64,000 bases of DNA from an uncultured Dehalococcoidia bacterium (GTDB lineage Bacteria; Chloroflexota; Dehalococcoidia; Lucifugimonadales; JAAXIE01): contig OX638353.1 in assembly GCA_951813255.1 (NCBI GenBank), positions 2,973,501 to 3,037,500 of the forward strand, given 5' to 3'. This document shows positions 48,945-57,249 of the stretch, piece by piece; position 1 is the first letter of the stretch, and each line of letters opens with the position of its first letter. Both the position numbers and the translations under genes were made by a program. The notes below the pieces were generated by a model. It was given only the letters and a program-made list of their open reading frames with translations, had not been told where the DNA came from and ran no database searches.

Positions 48945-49895
48945 CTACGGGTCGAACAGGGCGCCCACTGACTGGCCCTCGTGTATACGCCGGATGGCCT
49001 CACCCAATAGAGGAGCCACGGAAAGCACTGTAATCTTCCCGTTCCTCTTCTCGCCGGACACGGGAACGGTGTCGGCCGCCACCAACTCCTTCAGGGGACT
49101 GTTGCTCACATTCAGGGCTGCTTGGCCCGATAGCACCGGGTGAGTGGCGCAGGCATACACCTCTTGCGCCCCTTCGTCCTGCACTGTCTTGATGGCGGAT
49201 ATCATGGAGCCGCCAGTGGTCACCTCATCGTCGAATGTGAGGGCGACCCTGCCACGCACATCGCCAATGACGTTCATCACCTCGCTGTTGTCGTCGTTAC
49301 TCATGCGGCGCTTCTCGATTATAGCCAAGGGAGCGTTCATGAGCTCGGCCACATTGCGGGCACGTTTGCTGATGCCGATGTCCACTGCCACCACCACCAG
49401 GTTGTCCAAAGCCTTTTCCTGGAAGTAGCGTGTCAGTATGGGGACGGCGGTTAGCTCGTCTACGGGAATGTTGAAGAACCCCTGGATCTGCCCTGCATGC
49501 AGGTCGACGGTCAGGAGACGGTCCGCCCCAGCCGCCGTCAGCAGGTCTGCGACCAGCCGGGCCGTTATGGGCACCCGCGGCTGGTCCTTTTTGTCCGTCC
49601 TGCCGTACCCGTAGTAGGGCACTACCGCAGTGACCCGCCCCGCCGAGGCCCGCTTGGCGGCATCGATCATAATCAGGAGTTCCATCAGGCTGTCGTTCAC
49701 CGGATAGCACGTCGGCTGCACCAGAAAGACGTCCCGCTCCCGGATGTTTTCTTGTATGCGTACGAAGGAGTTGTCATTGGCGAACTTGAAGACCTCGGCC
49801 TTCCCCAACGGAATTCCCAAGTAGTCGCATATGTCGCGGGCCAACTGTGGGTGCCCGTTACCGGTGAATACCTTCAGCTCATCAACAGCACTCAC
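48945..49895 (-). CDS. prs: Ribose-phosphate pyrophosphokinase
   Basis: A 316-residue PRPP synthetase (ribose 5-phosphate plus ATP to PRPP). LKVFTGNGHPQLARDICDYLGIPLGKAE, VVPYYGYGRTDKKDQPRVPITARLVADLL and DDEVTTGGSMISA (PRPP loop) are in place. The flexible-loop and ribose-binding motifs depart from E. coli Prs (VDIGISKRARN in place of SPDxGG, and YGYGRTDKK in place of YARQDRK), which places it in a divergent class. The GTG start at 49895 has GGAGG at 49903-49907 and excludes an upstream ATG at 49931. Confidence 0.85.
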   Translation of the reverse strand: MSAVDELKVFTGNGHPQLARDICDYLGIPLGKAEVFKFANDNSFVRIQENIRERDVFLVQPTCYPVNDSLMELLIMIDAAKRASAGRVTAVVPYYGYGRTDKKDQPRVPITARLVADLLTAAGADRLLTVDLHAGQIQGFFNIPVDELTAVPILTRYFQEKALDNLVVVAVDIGISKRARNVAELMNAPLAIIEKRRMSNDDNSEVMNVIGDVRGRVALTFDDEVTTGGSMISAIKTVQDEGAQEVYACATHPVLSGQAALNVSNSPLKELVAADTVPVSGEKRNGKITVLSVAPLLGEAIRRIHEGQSVGALFDP

Positions 49896-50104
49896 ACGCG
49901 TTCCTCCGGCGAGCTTGTGGGAGTTTGTCAATTTCTCATGGACCTACGCATGGGGTGGGGCTTCTGAGATCCCGCGATGGCAAAACGGCATTATACCACG
50001 CCTGCCCGCTGCGGGCGGGCTGCTCTGTATCGGGTCCCTTGGGCCCATGCCACAGCTTCTCCTGTGGGTGTTGAAAACCACTACCGCATCACTATAATTG
50101 CCAT

Positions 50105-50614
50105 ATGCTGAGCAGCCCGGTACTGGTGCTCAACCTCGATTATGTCCCTATCAACGTGTGCACCGTGCGCCGGGCTATCCTCCTGCTGGAGAAAGACAAG
50201 GCCGAGCTTCTTGAGAACGGCCGCGGCGAGATTCGTTCCGCCACCTCCAGTCACACCATCCCATCAGTCATCCGCTTGGCCTACTTGGTACGCCGCCCCT
50301 TCGCAAAGCGCAAGCTCTCCAAGAGGGAAATCTTCCTGCGCGACCGCCATACCTGTCAGTATTGCGGCGGCAAGGTGAAAGACCTGACACTCGACCATGT
50401 GGTCCCCAGGCGCCAGTCAGGTGGCCATAGCTGGGAGAACATCGTCGCGGCCTGCGGCACATGCAACCGGCGCAAAGCGGGTCGCACACCCGCTGAGGCC
50501 GGCATGGCACTGTTGAAGCAACCCAAGGCTCCCTACCCCAACCCCTACTACATACTGCACCACCGCACCATTCAAGAAGAGTGGCGCCAGTACATCCCTT
50601 GGGAAGATATCTAG
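50105..50614 (+). CDS. HNH endonuclease
   Basis: A 169-residue HNH nuclease of the common stand-alone bacterial type. The N-terminal VLVLNLDYVPINVCTVRRAILLL is characteristic, and the nuclease core is CQYCGGKVKDLTLDHVVPRRQSGGHSWENIVAACGTCNRRKAGRTP with the HNH-like D-H...N...H/N residues and paired CxxC motifs that bind zinc. Many of these proteins have no restriction partner and may act in DNA repair or mobile-element defence. The gene converges on holB. Confidence 0.85.
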   Translation: MLSSPVLVLNLDYVPINVCTVRRAILLLEKDKAELLENGRGEIRSATSSHTIPSVIRLAYLVRRPFAKRKLSKREIFLRDRHTCQYCGGKVKDLTLDHVVPRRQSGGHSWENIVAACGTCNRRKAGRTPAEAGMALLKQPKAPYPNPYYILHHRTIQEEWRQYIPWEDI

Positions 50615-50671
50615 AGCCAGCTAGAACTAGGTAAGGTACTCGGGCATGCTTGCAGGCCTGCCGAGGGTCTT

Positions 50672-50686
50672 CAGACCTGTGGTCTG
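50672..50686. terminator. Hairpin between convergent HNH and holB genes
   Basis: CAGACC (50672-50677) pairs with GGTCTG (50681-50686) around a three-base loop. It lies in the 87-bp gap between convergent genes. A separate palindrome GCAGGCCTGC is at about 50652-50661. No T-run, so support is moderate. Confidence 0.35.
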
Positions 50687-50701
50687 GACTGGAAGTAAGG
50701 G

Positions 50702-51829
50702 CTAGGAAGCTGGATATCCCGGACCACTCCGCGCTCGTCCCCACCTAGGGTCCACATCTCCGTCCTCCGGCTCCGTTACCTTGGCAGACGCAGGAGGCAC
50801 AGGGAGCTTCAGCATCATCACGTCCAAGGCGATGCGGGCGTTGGCATTGGCATCCAAAGCATCGAGTGTGCGGTCCATGGTCTGCAGGAATCCCACTATC
50901 TGGGCTGTGTTCAGCCCCTGTGCCAACTCCTGCTGTTGTATCAGGTAGTCTGAGTCGGCGGCGTACTGCCCAGCACCCTCTTTCACCAGCAGCAGGTCAC
51001 GCCACCAGCGTAGCCAGAGGTAGAGGTGTTCCTTGGCAGCATCCCGCTCCCGGAAGAAACTGCCTGCCAGCTCCGCCGAGAACGCGAACCGCTGCTCCAT
51101 ACCCCCATGCACCAACTGCAGGATACGCCCTGCCTCCTCTGTCCGCTCGTCCAGTATGGAGGGGTCCCGGGCAGCCGATATGGCCCATCCAGGACACCCC
51201 AGCGAGAGGCGGGCCACCTTCTCCGCTTCGTCCGGGGGCAGGTCTTCGTGTTGTTGGAGCAGCACGGCGATGTCTACCACGGGCGCCGGGTGCAATTCAA
51301 TGCGTCGGCAGCGGGAGCGGATGGTGGAGAGCAGACCGTCGGCAGAGGTGGTCAGCAACAGTAGCAGTGATCGGGGCGGTGGCTCCTCCAGCAGCTTGAG
51401 CAGCGAATTGGACGCCTCTTCGCTGAGCAGCTCGGCCCCGTTCACAATGAACGCCCGCGATTTGCCCTCGTAGGGGTTAAGTGTGGCGGCGTGCTGTAGT
51501 GCCCGCACATCGTCAATGCCGATGTCCCGGCGCGCTCTGCCTTCTTCGGTTGACCCCGGCTCCACTACCAGAACGTCGGGGTGCTGTCCCGCGCCGATGC
51601 GGCGACATGAGGAACACCGCAAACACGGAGCATCTTCCGGCGAGAGGCAGTTGACCGCTTGCGCCAAGCGAATGGACAGGGCCATCTTGCCCACGTGGGT
51701 CGGGCCCGTGATGAGGTAGGCGTGGGATAAGCGGTCCGCCCTGAGGCCCCGGTCCAATTCCCTGATGGCGGCCTCGTGACCGGTCAGACCCCATGAGATG
51801 CTCGGCGAGTGGGGGCTTGCGGCCTCCAC
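50702..51829 (-). CDS. holB: DNA polymerase III delta-prime subunit
   Basis: A 375-residue clamp-loader delta-prime. The AAA+ domain has GPTHVGKMALSIRLAQAVNC, a zinc-binding CLRCSSCRRIGAGQHPDVLVV, and AEEASNSLLKLLEEPP with the SRC motif TIRSRCRRIELHP. Walker A is degenerate (GPTHVGKM), as is common in delta-prime, which does not hydrolyse ATP. The GTG start shares its G with the lysA stop codon. The dnaX gene is at the right end of the window. Confidence 0.85.
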   Translation of the reverse strand: MEAASPHSPSISWGLTGHEAAIRELDRGLRADRLSHAYLITGPTHVGKMALSIRLAQAVNCLSPEDAPCLRCSSCRRIGAGQHPDVLVVEPGSTEEGRARRDIGIDDVRALQHAATLNPYEGKSRAFIVNGAELLSEEASNSLLKLLEEPPPRSLLLLLTTSADGLLSTIRSRCRRIELHPAPVVDIAVLLQQHEDLPPDEAEKVARLSLGCPGWAISAARDPSILDERTEEAGRILQLVHGGMEQRFAFSAELAGSFFRERDAAKEHLYLWLRWWRDLLLVKEGAGQYAADSDYLIQQQELAQGLNTAQIVGFLQTMDRTLDALDANANARIALDVMMLKLPVPPASAKVTEPEDGDVDPRWGRARSGPGYPAS

Positions 51830-53136
51830 TACACCACGTCGCAGAGCATCAGGTCCGCGTAGGTCTCCCGACGGCGAATCAGCCGGTCAGCGCCATCTTT
51901 CACCAGCACTATGGGCGGACGCCCGTTGAGGTTGTACACGCTGGCCATTGACGGGCAGTAGGCCCCAGAGGCAGGTATGGCGATGAGGTCACCTTGTGTC
52001 AGCGGTGGCAGCTCCACGTCCCGCACCAGAACGTCCCCCGACTCGCAGTACTTCCCAGCGATGGTCACCTGTTCGCTGGCCTGTTGGTCCGCCTTGTTTG
52101 CTACCAAGGCCTCGTATTGCGCCTCGTAGAGGGCGGGACGTATGTTGTCTCCCATCCCGCCATCCACGGAGACATACTTCCGTATGCCCGGTATGTCCTT
52201 CACAGCTCCCACGCTGTAGACAGCCACACCTGCCGTGCCCATCACACTGCGTCCCGGCTCTATGGTCAGCCGGGGCACGCGCAGGCCTAGCGTCTGGCAA
52301 GTCTCCTTCATTGATCCGACGATTGCCTCAGCGTACTCGGCCACACTCGGAGGCTGATGCTCCCGTGTATAGGCAATGGCAAATCCCCCGCCTGGGCTTA
52401 TTTCCTCTAGGTTGAGCCCCTCCTCACGGAAGTCGGCTGCCAAGCGGAGCACGATCCCCATGGCATGCTGGTACGGCTCAACCTCGAAGATGGGCGAGCC
52501 CAGGTGGTAGTGCAGGCCCACCACCCGCAGGTTGGGCGATGACAGAGCCTGGCGCACCGCCTGCTGGGCTTGGCCTGTCTCAATGGAGAAGCCGAACTTG
52601 CTGTCCAGCACACCAGTGGTGGTGTACACATGCGTGTGGGGGTCCACGGAGGGCGACACTCGCAGCATGATGTCCTGGGTTTTCCCCAAGCCCGACGCCA
52701 CTTCCTGCAGCAGCGACAACTCGTGGAAGTTGTCCACCACCACTCGCCCGATGCCCCAGGACACTGCTTCCTCCAGCTCCTGACGCCCTTTGTTGTTGCC
52801 GTGGAAGTAGACCCTCTCCGGAGGGAAGCCCACGGTCCGGGCGATTGCTGCCTCTCCTCCCGATACAACATCCAGCCCCAGGCCCTCCTCGAGCAGTAAT
52901 CGTGCGAGGGCAGGGTTGACGTATGCCTTGCAGGCGTAAATCACCTGCGTATCCGCATGAAGACGCCCGAAATCCTGCACGAACCGGCGGCACCGCTCCC
53001 TCAGAGTATCCTCATCAAATATGTAGAGCGGTGTGCCGTGGCGAAGGACCAACTCTGTCACGTCGCAGCCACCAATGACTAGGTGACCTCGCTCGTTTAC
53101 GGCAGTGGTATCAGGGAAGACCTGCTGAGGGAACAT
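51829..53136 (-). CDS. lysA: Diaminopimelate decarboxylase
   Basis: A 435-residue fold-type III PLP enzyme that makes lysine from meso-diaminopimelate. YACKAYVNPALARLL holds the PLP lysine. GPGVDVVSGGE corresponds to GLGLDVVSGGEAAIA here, and GGGFAIAYTREHQPPSV and GNTLLP-like CESGDVLVRDVELPPL carry substrate contacts (the C-E-S-G-D motif donates the dimer cysteine). Start at 53136 (MFPQQVFPD) follows a GGTGGAG site; a longer ATG at 53199 adds a low-complexity extension. It overlaps holB by one base. Confidence 0.93.
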   Translation of the reverse strand: MFPQQVFPDTTAVNERGHLVIGGCDVTELVLRHGTPLYIFDEDTLRERCRRFVQDFGRLHADTQVIYACKAYVNPALARLLLEEGLGLDVVSGGEAAIARTVGFPPERVYFHGNNKGRQELEEAVSWGIGRVVVDNFHELSLLQEVASGLGKTQDIMLRVSPSVDPHTHVYTTTGVLDSKFGFSIETGQAQQAVRQALSSPNLRVVGLHYHLGSPIFEVEPYQHAMGIVLRLAADFREEGLNLEEISPGGGFAIAYTREHQPPSVAEYAEAIVGSMKETCQTLGLRVPRLTIEPGRSVMGTAGVAVYSVGAVKDIPGIRKYVSVDGGMGDNIRPALYEAQYEALVANKADQQASEQVTIAGKYCESGDVLVRDVELPPLTQGDLIAIPASGAYCPSMASVYNLNGRPPIVLVKDGADRLIRRRETYADLMLCDVV

Positions 53137-53285
53137 GTAGGACTCCACCAAGGTAGGTGTCCCGATGGTACGGAGGCCCAACGCGACTGTCAACGCCACC
53201 GTTTACGCCTGCTTTCGACGCGTTGTAGCTGCCAACCTAGCATGCTAGACTTGCCCGCAATAGCCTCAGGAACGAGGAGGGAAGG

Positions 53286-53807
53286 ATGACCACTCCAGCC
53301 CAGTCCGGTTCACAGGACGCCATCTCACGCAACATAGACGTGCAGAGCGTCGGGCGCATCACTGGCGGTATGCGCAAGGAAGCCGAGGCCCGTGGCTTCA
53401 CCATCTACTGCGACGAGGGCATCGCCATTGGAGGTGACAACTCCGCCCCGCCACCCCTTGCTTACTTCGCGTCGTCACTGATGTTTTGAGAGATGACACA
53501 GATTGAGCGGTACGCTCAGATGATGAAGGTCCATTTCGACAGCGTGAAGGGCAGCATTGGCCTGCACGTCGGGGCCGAGGGTTCCGTACTGCGCCAGACG
53601 GTCAAGGCCCGGGCTGACGGCATTGACGTCCACTATGACATTGAGTCCCACGAAGAGCCAGCCAAGGTGGCTGGTGTTCTGCGCAACGCCCGAAACGGCT
53701 GCTACGTGCGCCAGTCCGTTGCCCGTCCCGACCTCTTCAATGATACCCTCACCCTTAACGGGCAGCCGTTTAGCTTGGAGGACTACCCGCCCCCGTCCAG
53801 CGCATAG
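53286..53807 (+). CDS. OsmC-family selenoprotein, in-frame TGA at codon 68
   Basis: A 173-residue OsmC-like redox protein when the TGA at 53487-53489 is read as selenocysteine. The two halves are in one frame and together form a continuous OsmC core: IGGDNSAPPPLAYFASSLMF, then residue 68, then EMTQIERYAQMMKV. In cysteine-containing relatives this position is the redox cysteine of the pattern LxFCxxTQxxRYA. A hairpin with the G-U loop of a bacterial SECIS lies 14-30 bases past the TGA. GAGGAGG precedes ATG 53286. OsmC proteins reduce organic hydroperoxides or act as thiol-dependent peroxidases. If not decoded as Sec, the gene would be a nonsense pseudogene, but no other damage is visible. Confidence 0.8.
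53503..53519 (+). promoter_or_regulatory. Bacterial SECIS-like hairpin of the OsmC gene
   Basis: TGAGCG (53504-53509) and CGCTCA (53513-53518) form a perfect six-base-pair stem, extendable by a T-G wobble (53503-53519). The loop is GTA, with G at its first position. The apical loop is 20 bases past the TGA, inside the 16-37 window known for bacterial SECIS elements. Confidence 0.7.
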
Positions 53808-53856
53808 CGCACTGAGGAGGACCCTTACAATCTAGTCTCCATGGGGCAACCCTACC

Positions 53857-54789
53857 CTAATCTACTGGCCGCCCCGACTCCGCAACTGTCCGCCGGATAC
53901 CCTCTTCAAGTCCAACGGTGGGGCGCCAACCCAGTTCGCGCTTAGCCTTTGAGGTGTCCAAGCTGATGCGTGATATATCCCCAGGGCGTTGTGGGGCGTA
54001 GGTCGGCCCCCAGCGGTACTTCATGACCTCTTTCATCAGTAGAAACATGTCGTTCACTGAAATGCTGTGTCCCGTGCCCACGTTGTACGCCCCTACCGTC
54101 CCGCCTTCCATGGCCCGCAGGTGGGCGTCCACCACATCGTCTATGTACACAAAGTCCCGCTCGTGGTCCCCAGCCCCGAATATGCTGGGCTGCTTCCCGC
54201 GCACCATGCTGCTGATGAAAGAGGCAATTAGGCCCGTCTCCTCGTGCAGGTCCCGGCACGGGCCGTATACATTTGCGTAGCGCAGCACCCGGTAGTCCAG
54301 CCGGTGCAGCAGGTTGTACAAGCGAAGATACTCTTCCACCACATGGTTGGAGAGCCCGAAGGGCGATATGGGTTCGATGGGATGCGCCTCGTCGCAGGGG
54401 GTGTACTGGGGCTCACCGTATACCGATGCTGAAGAGCCGAAAATAAAACGGCCCACTCCATGACGCCGGCAGGCCTCGATGAGGCGCACGCTCCCCTCGA
54501 TATTGACGGTCGCATCCTTCACCGGGTCCCGCACCGACACAGTTAAACTGTTCTGGCCGGCATGGTGGCTGACGACGTTGGGCCGCTCGCGGGCGATGAG
54601 CTCGTCTACCAGTGGGTTGTTGATGCTGGCGTGAATGAAATGGGCTTGCTTGTTGACGTTCTGTAGCCGCCCGGTGCTCAGGTCGTCCACGATAAACACC
54701 CGGTGACCCATTTTAACGAGCTTGTCGACCAGGTGTGAGCCGATAAAACCGGCCCCGCCGGTTACCAGAATGGTCTGCGGGCTTACCAA
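53857..54789 (-). CDS. NAD-dependent epimerase/dehydratase-like protein with altered active site
   Basis: A 310-residue extended SDR of the UDP-glucose 4-epimerase type. The NAD motif is TGGAGFIGSHLVDKLVKMGH and FIFGSSASVYGEPQYTPCDE includes the conserved serine. At the catalytic YxxxK position the sequence reads PISPFGLSNHVVEEYL: tyrosine is phenylalanine (TTC) and lysine is asparagine (AAC). Normal epimerases need both residues for proton transfer, so this protein either does another reaction or is a binding or scaffold relative. Its start overlaps the htpX stop by seven bases, so they are cotranscribed. Confidence 0.75.
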   Translation of the reverse strand: MVSPQTILVTGGAGFIGSHLVDKLVKMGHRVFIVDDLSTGRLQNVNKQAHFIHASINNPLVDELIARERPNVVSHHAGQNSLTVSVRDPVKDATVNIEGSVRLIEACRRHGVGRFIFGSSASVYGEPQYTPCDEAHPIEPISPFGLSNHVVEEYLRLYNLLHRLDYRVLRYANVYGPCRDLHEETGLIASFISSMVRGKQPSIFGAGDHERDFVYIDDVVDAHLRAMEGGTVGAYNVGTGHSISVNDMFLLMKEVMKYRWGPTYAPQRPGDISRISLDTSKAKRELGWRPTVGLEEGIRRTVAESGRPVD

Positions 54790-55643
54790 CCCGCCCTCAT
54801 GCTGCGCAGCCGCTGGATTCTCTCGGCCAGCGGGGGGTGGGTCGACATGAGACCGGATAGCCCGCCTCCCTTCAGCGGGTTCACTATAAACAGGTGGGCC
54901 ACCCCTTGGTTTACCTCCATGGGGCGTATCTGGTTCCCCATTTCCAGCTTTTCCAAGGCCCTGGCCAATGCCTCAGGGTTCCCCGATGTGCGCGCCCCTG
55001 TGGAGTCAGCTTGATACTCCCGGGCTCGGGAGATGGCAAGACGCACCACGGTGGCCAACAGAGGCAGCACGATGGCGACCACCAGCAAGCCGATGATGCC
55101 GATATAGGGATTCCCCCCCTCCCGGCCTCCACCACGCAGACCGCCGAAGAGCATGGCGAACTGGGCTAGCATGGCGATCATGCCGATGGCCATAGCCACC
55201 GTCGCCACCATGGTCATGATCAGTGTGTCCCGGTTGCCCACATGAGCCATCTCATGGGCCAGCACCCCGCCCAATTCCTCCCGGGTAAGCAGGCGACGAA
55301 TGCCCGTGGTCACGGCCACAGCAGCATTCTGGGGATTGCGTCCCGTGGCAAAGGCGTTGGGCGTCTCGCTCTCGATGACATACACCCGTGGCATGGGCAG
55401 TCCGGCCAGATCAGCCTGCTCCTGCACCAAACCCCAGAGGTCACGGTCCTGCTCGGCATTGATTTCATGCGCGTGGGCCATGCTCAGCGCCATCTTGTCG
55501 CTGGACCAGTACGCGAAGAAGTTGAGGGGCAGGGCAATGGCCAGCCCGATGATGATGCCGACCTCGCCCAAGGTCAGGGCCCCGGCCATCATCAGGAGAC
55601 CAGCTAGGAGCATCATGTAGAAGCCGGTCTTTATCGTGTTCAT
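54783..55643 (-). CDS. htpX: Membrane metalloprotease HtpX (M48)
   Basis: A 286-residue M48 protease of the HtpX type. The zinc motif is LAHEMAHVGNRDTL. Two hydrophobic segments precede it (MMLLAGLLMMAGALTLGEVGIIIGLAIALPL) and two follow it (MVATVAMAIGMIAMLAQFAML and PYIGIIGLLVVAIVLPLLATVV). The downstream third ligand region is EYQADSTGAR. HtpX degrades damaged membrane proteins from the cytoplasmic side. It lies downstream of the ATPase gene on the same strand and overlaps the SDR gene. Confidence 0.93.
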   Translation of the reverse strand: MNTIKTGFYMMLLAGLLMMAGALTLGEVGIIIGLAIALPLNFFAYWSSDKMALSMAHAHEINAEQDRDLWGLVQEQADLAGLPMPRVYVIESETPNAFATGRNPQNAAVAVTTGIRRLLTREELGGVLAHEMAHVGNRDTLIMTMVATVAMAIGMIAMLAQFAMLFGGLRGGGREGGNPYIGIIGLLVVAIVLPLLATVVRLAISRAREYQADSTGARTSGNPEALARALEKLEMGNQIRPMEVNQGVAHLFIVNPLKGGGLSGLMSTHPPLAERIQRLRSMRAGW

Positions 55644-55733
55644 GCCGTTACTCGCCAGTTACTTGCCGATATTCAGGGGATCCCCCTGCCCATCCATTAT
55701 ATCAACCAGCGAATGGCTTATCAGCGGGACAGG

Positions 55734-57140
55734 CTATCCTCTCGCCCCGTATCTCAGACCCGAATCAGTTCGATCGCAATTGAGCCTGCGGTTCAGGTGC
55801 AGACCCTCCAGTACGAACTCCACACCCGAGGCGGCGGTCTCTTGGGAGTCGCCTCCGCCCAAGGCATCGACAGCCTCTTTCAGAGAAGGTATCAGTTCGG
55901 CCAATGCGGCGTAGTGGGCCGACGGCAGCGTGCTGCTGGCCTCAACCGCTGCGCCACCCTCGAAGTGGTACACCAGCTCCTCTAGGTCGTCAGGGTTGAA
56001 CCGGCGGTTGAACACGTTCAGTACTGCCCGCTTTGCCAGGTCCTCCATGATGCGGGCCTCTCGGCCCTCTTCAAAGGTCTCCAACTCCACCTTGCCACTG
56101 AAGGAGGCCACCAGGAAGGGCAGGTCGGTCACCCTTGGGCTGACCGTATCCTCCCCCAGCCGTATCGAGCGACGCAGAGCGTTGCTGATGAGCGTCTCAT
56201 AGTTGGCAATGGATACGCGGACGCTGACTCCCGATCGCTGGTTGATATCCGAGCTGCGCCTCGCCAGCGCTGTCAGTTCCGCGATGACTTCCCGCATGTA
56301 GTCCGGGACCTGCACGGAGCCCTCGTTGGGGAAGCGCGCCCTCTCCTGCTCCATGATGTCCATCTCATGCTCGATGGTGCGAGGGTAGTGGGTACGTATC
56401 TGGGCTCCATACCGGTCCTTAAGAGGCGTGATGATACGTCCGCGGTTGGTATAGTCCTCCGGGTTGGCCGTGGCCACCAGCACTATGTCCAAGGGCAACC
56501 GCACTCGGTACCCCTTGATCTGAACGTCCCGCTCCTCCATCAGATTGAACAAGCCCACCTGGATCCTCTCCGCCAAGTCGGGCAACTCGTTGATGGCGAA
56601 GATCCCGCGGTTGGTGCGAGGCACCAGCCCGTAATGGATCGCCAACTCGTCAGCTAGGTACCGGCCCTCCGCGACTTTGATGGGGTCCACCTCACCGATC
56701 AGGTCCGCGATGGATATGTCGGGCGTCGCCAGCTTCTCCGAATACCGTGAGTCTCGTTCAATCCATGAGATGGGCGTGTTGTCTCCCAAATCGGTCACTT
56801 GGTCGCGGCATGCCCTGCATATGGGGTCGAAGGGGTTGTCGTTGATTTCGCACCCAGCTACCGCAGGAATGCGCTCGTCCAGCAGCGATACCAATGACCG
56901 TAGGAGGCGCGTCTTGGCCTGTCCCCGTTCTCCCAGCAGGATGAGGTCCTGCCCAGCTAGGGTGGCATTCTCCAACTGAGGTATGACGGTCTCCTCGAAG
57001 CCGACGATACCCGCGAACATCGCATCACTCTGCTGCATGTGCCGTACAAGGTTGTTCCGCATCTCCTCGCGGACGGGGACAACCTTGTACCCGCTCTGGC
57101 GTAGCTCACCTATGGTAGTCGGCTCGGCATTGGTAGCCAT
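55734..57140 (-). CDS. MoxR/ChlI-like AAA+ ATPase
   Basis: A 468-residue AAA+ ATPase related to magnesium chelatase subunit I and the MoxR family. Walker A is LLGERGQAKTRLL, Walker B lies at GIFAINELPDLAERIQ, and sensor 1 is LVATANPEDYTNRG. A sensor-2 arginine is in LKDRYGAQIRTHYPR. An insertion with two cysteines, FDPICRACRDQV, follows Walker A. Such ATPases normally work with a VWA-domain protein, but none is encoded nearby; htpX is the next gene. Start at residue 4 of the longer frame (57140) has AGGA correctly spaced. Confidence 0.75.
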   Translation of the reverse strand: MATNAEPTTIGELRQSGYKVVPVREEMRNNLVRHMQQSDAMFAGIVGFEETVIPQLENATLAGQDLILLGERGQAKTRLLRSLVSLLDERIPAVAGCEINDNPFDPICRACRDQVTDLGDNTPISWIERDSRYSEKLATPDISIADLIGEVDPIKVAEGRYLADELAIHYGLVPRTNRGIFAINELPDLAERIQVGLFNLMEERDVQIKGYRVRLPLDIVLVATANPEDYTNRGRIITPLKDRYGAQIRTHYPRTIEHEMDIMEQERARFPNEGSVQVPDYMREVIAELTALARRSSDINQRSGVSVRVSIANYETLISNALRRSIRLGEDTVSPRVTDLPFLVASFSGKVELETFEEGREARIMEDLAKRAVLNVFNRRFNPDDLEELVYHFEGGAAVEASSTLPSAHYAALAELIPSLKEAVDALGGGDSQETAASGVEFVLEGLHLNRRLNCDRTDSGLRYGARG

Positions 57141-57203
57141 TTGCACCATCCTGGCTCTGGAGGACTGAAGAGTCCAAGGTTCCCCGTCTATGGGGGCTAA
57201 ACA

Positions 57204-57230
57204 GAATCGGGGCCCTAGCGGCCCCGATTC
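57204..57230 (-). terminator. Terminator hairpin downstream of fusA2
   Basis: GAATCGGGGCC (57204-57214) and GGCCCCGATTC (57220-57230) form a perfect eleven-base-pair stem with a five-base loop, 20 bases after the EF-G2 stop on the minus strand. A short TGTTTAG follows on that strand. This is the strongest hairpin seen in the window. Confidence 0.6.
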
Positions 57231-57249
57231 CAGTCACATTCTCTGGGGC

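Noticed and set aside
53286..53807. Considered as two separate small genes
   Set aside because: Both parts are in one frame across a single TGA and together make one OsmC fold, so they are annotated as one selenoprotein gene.
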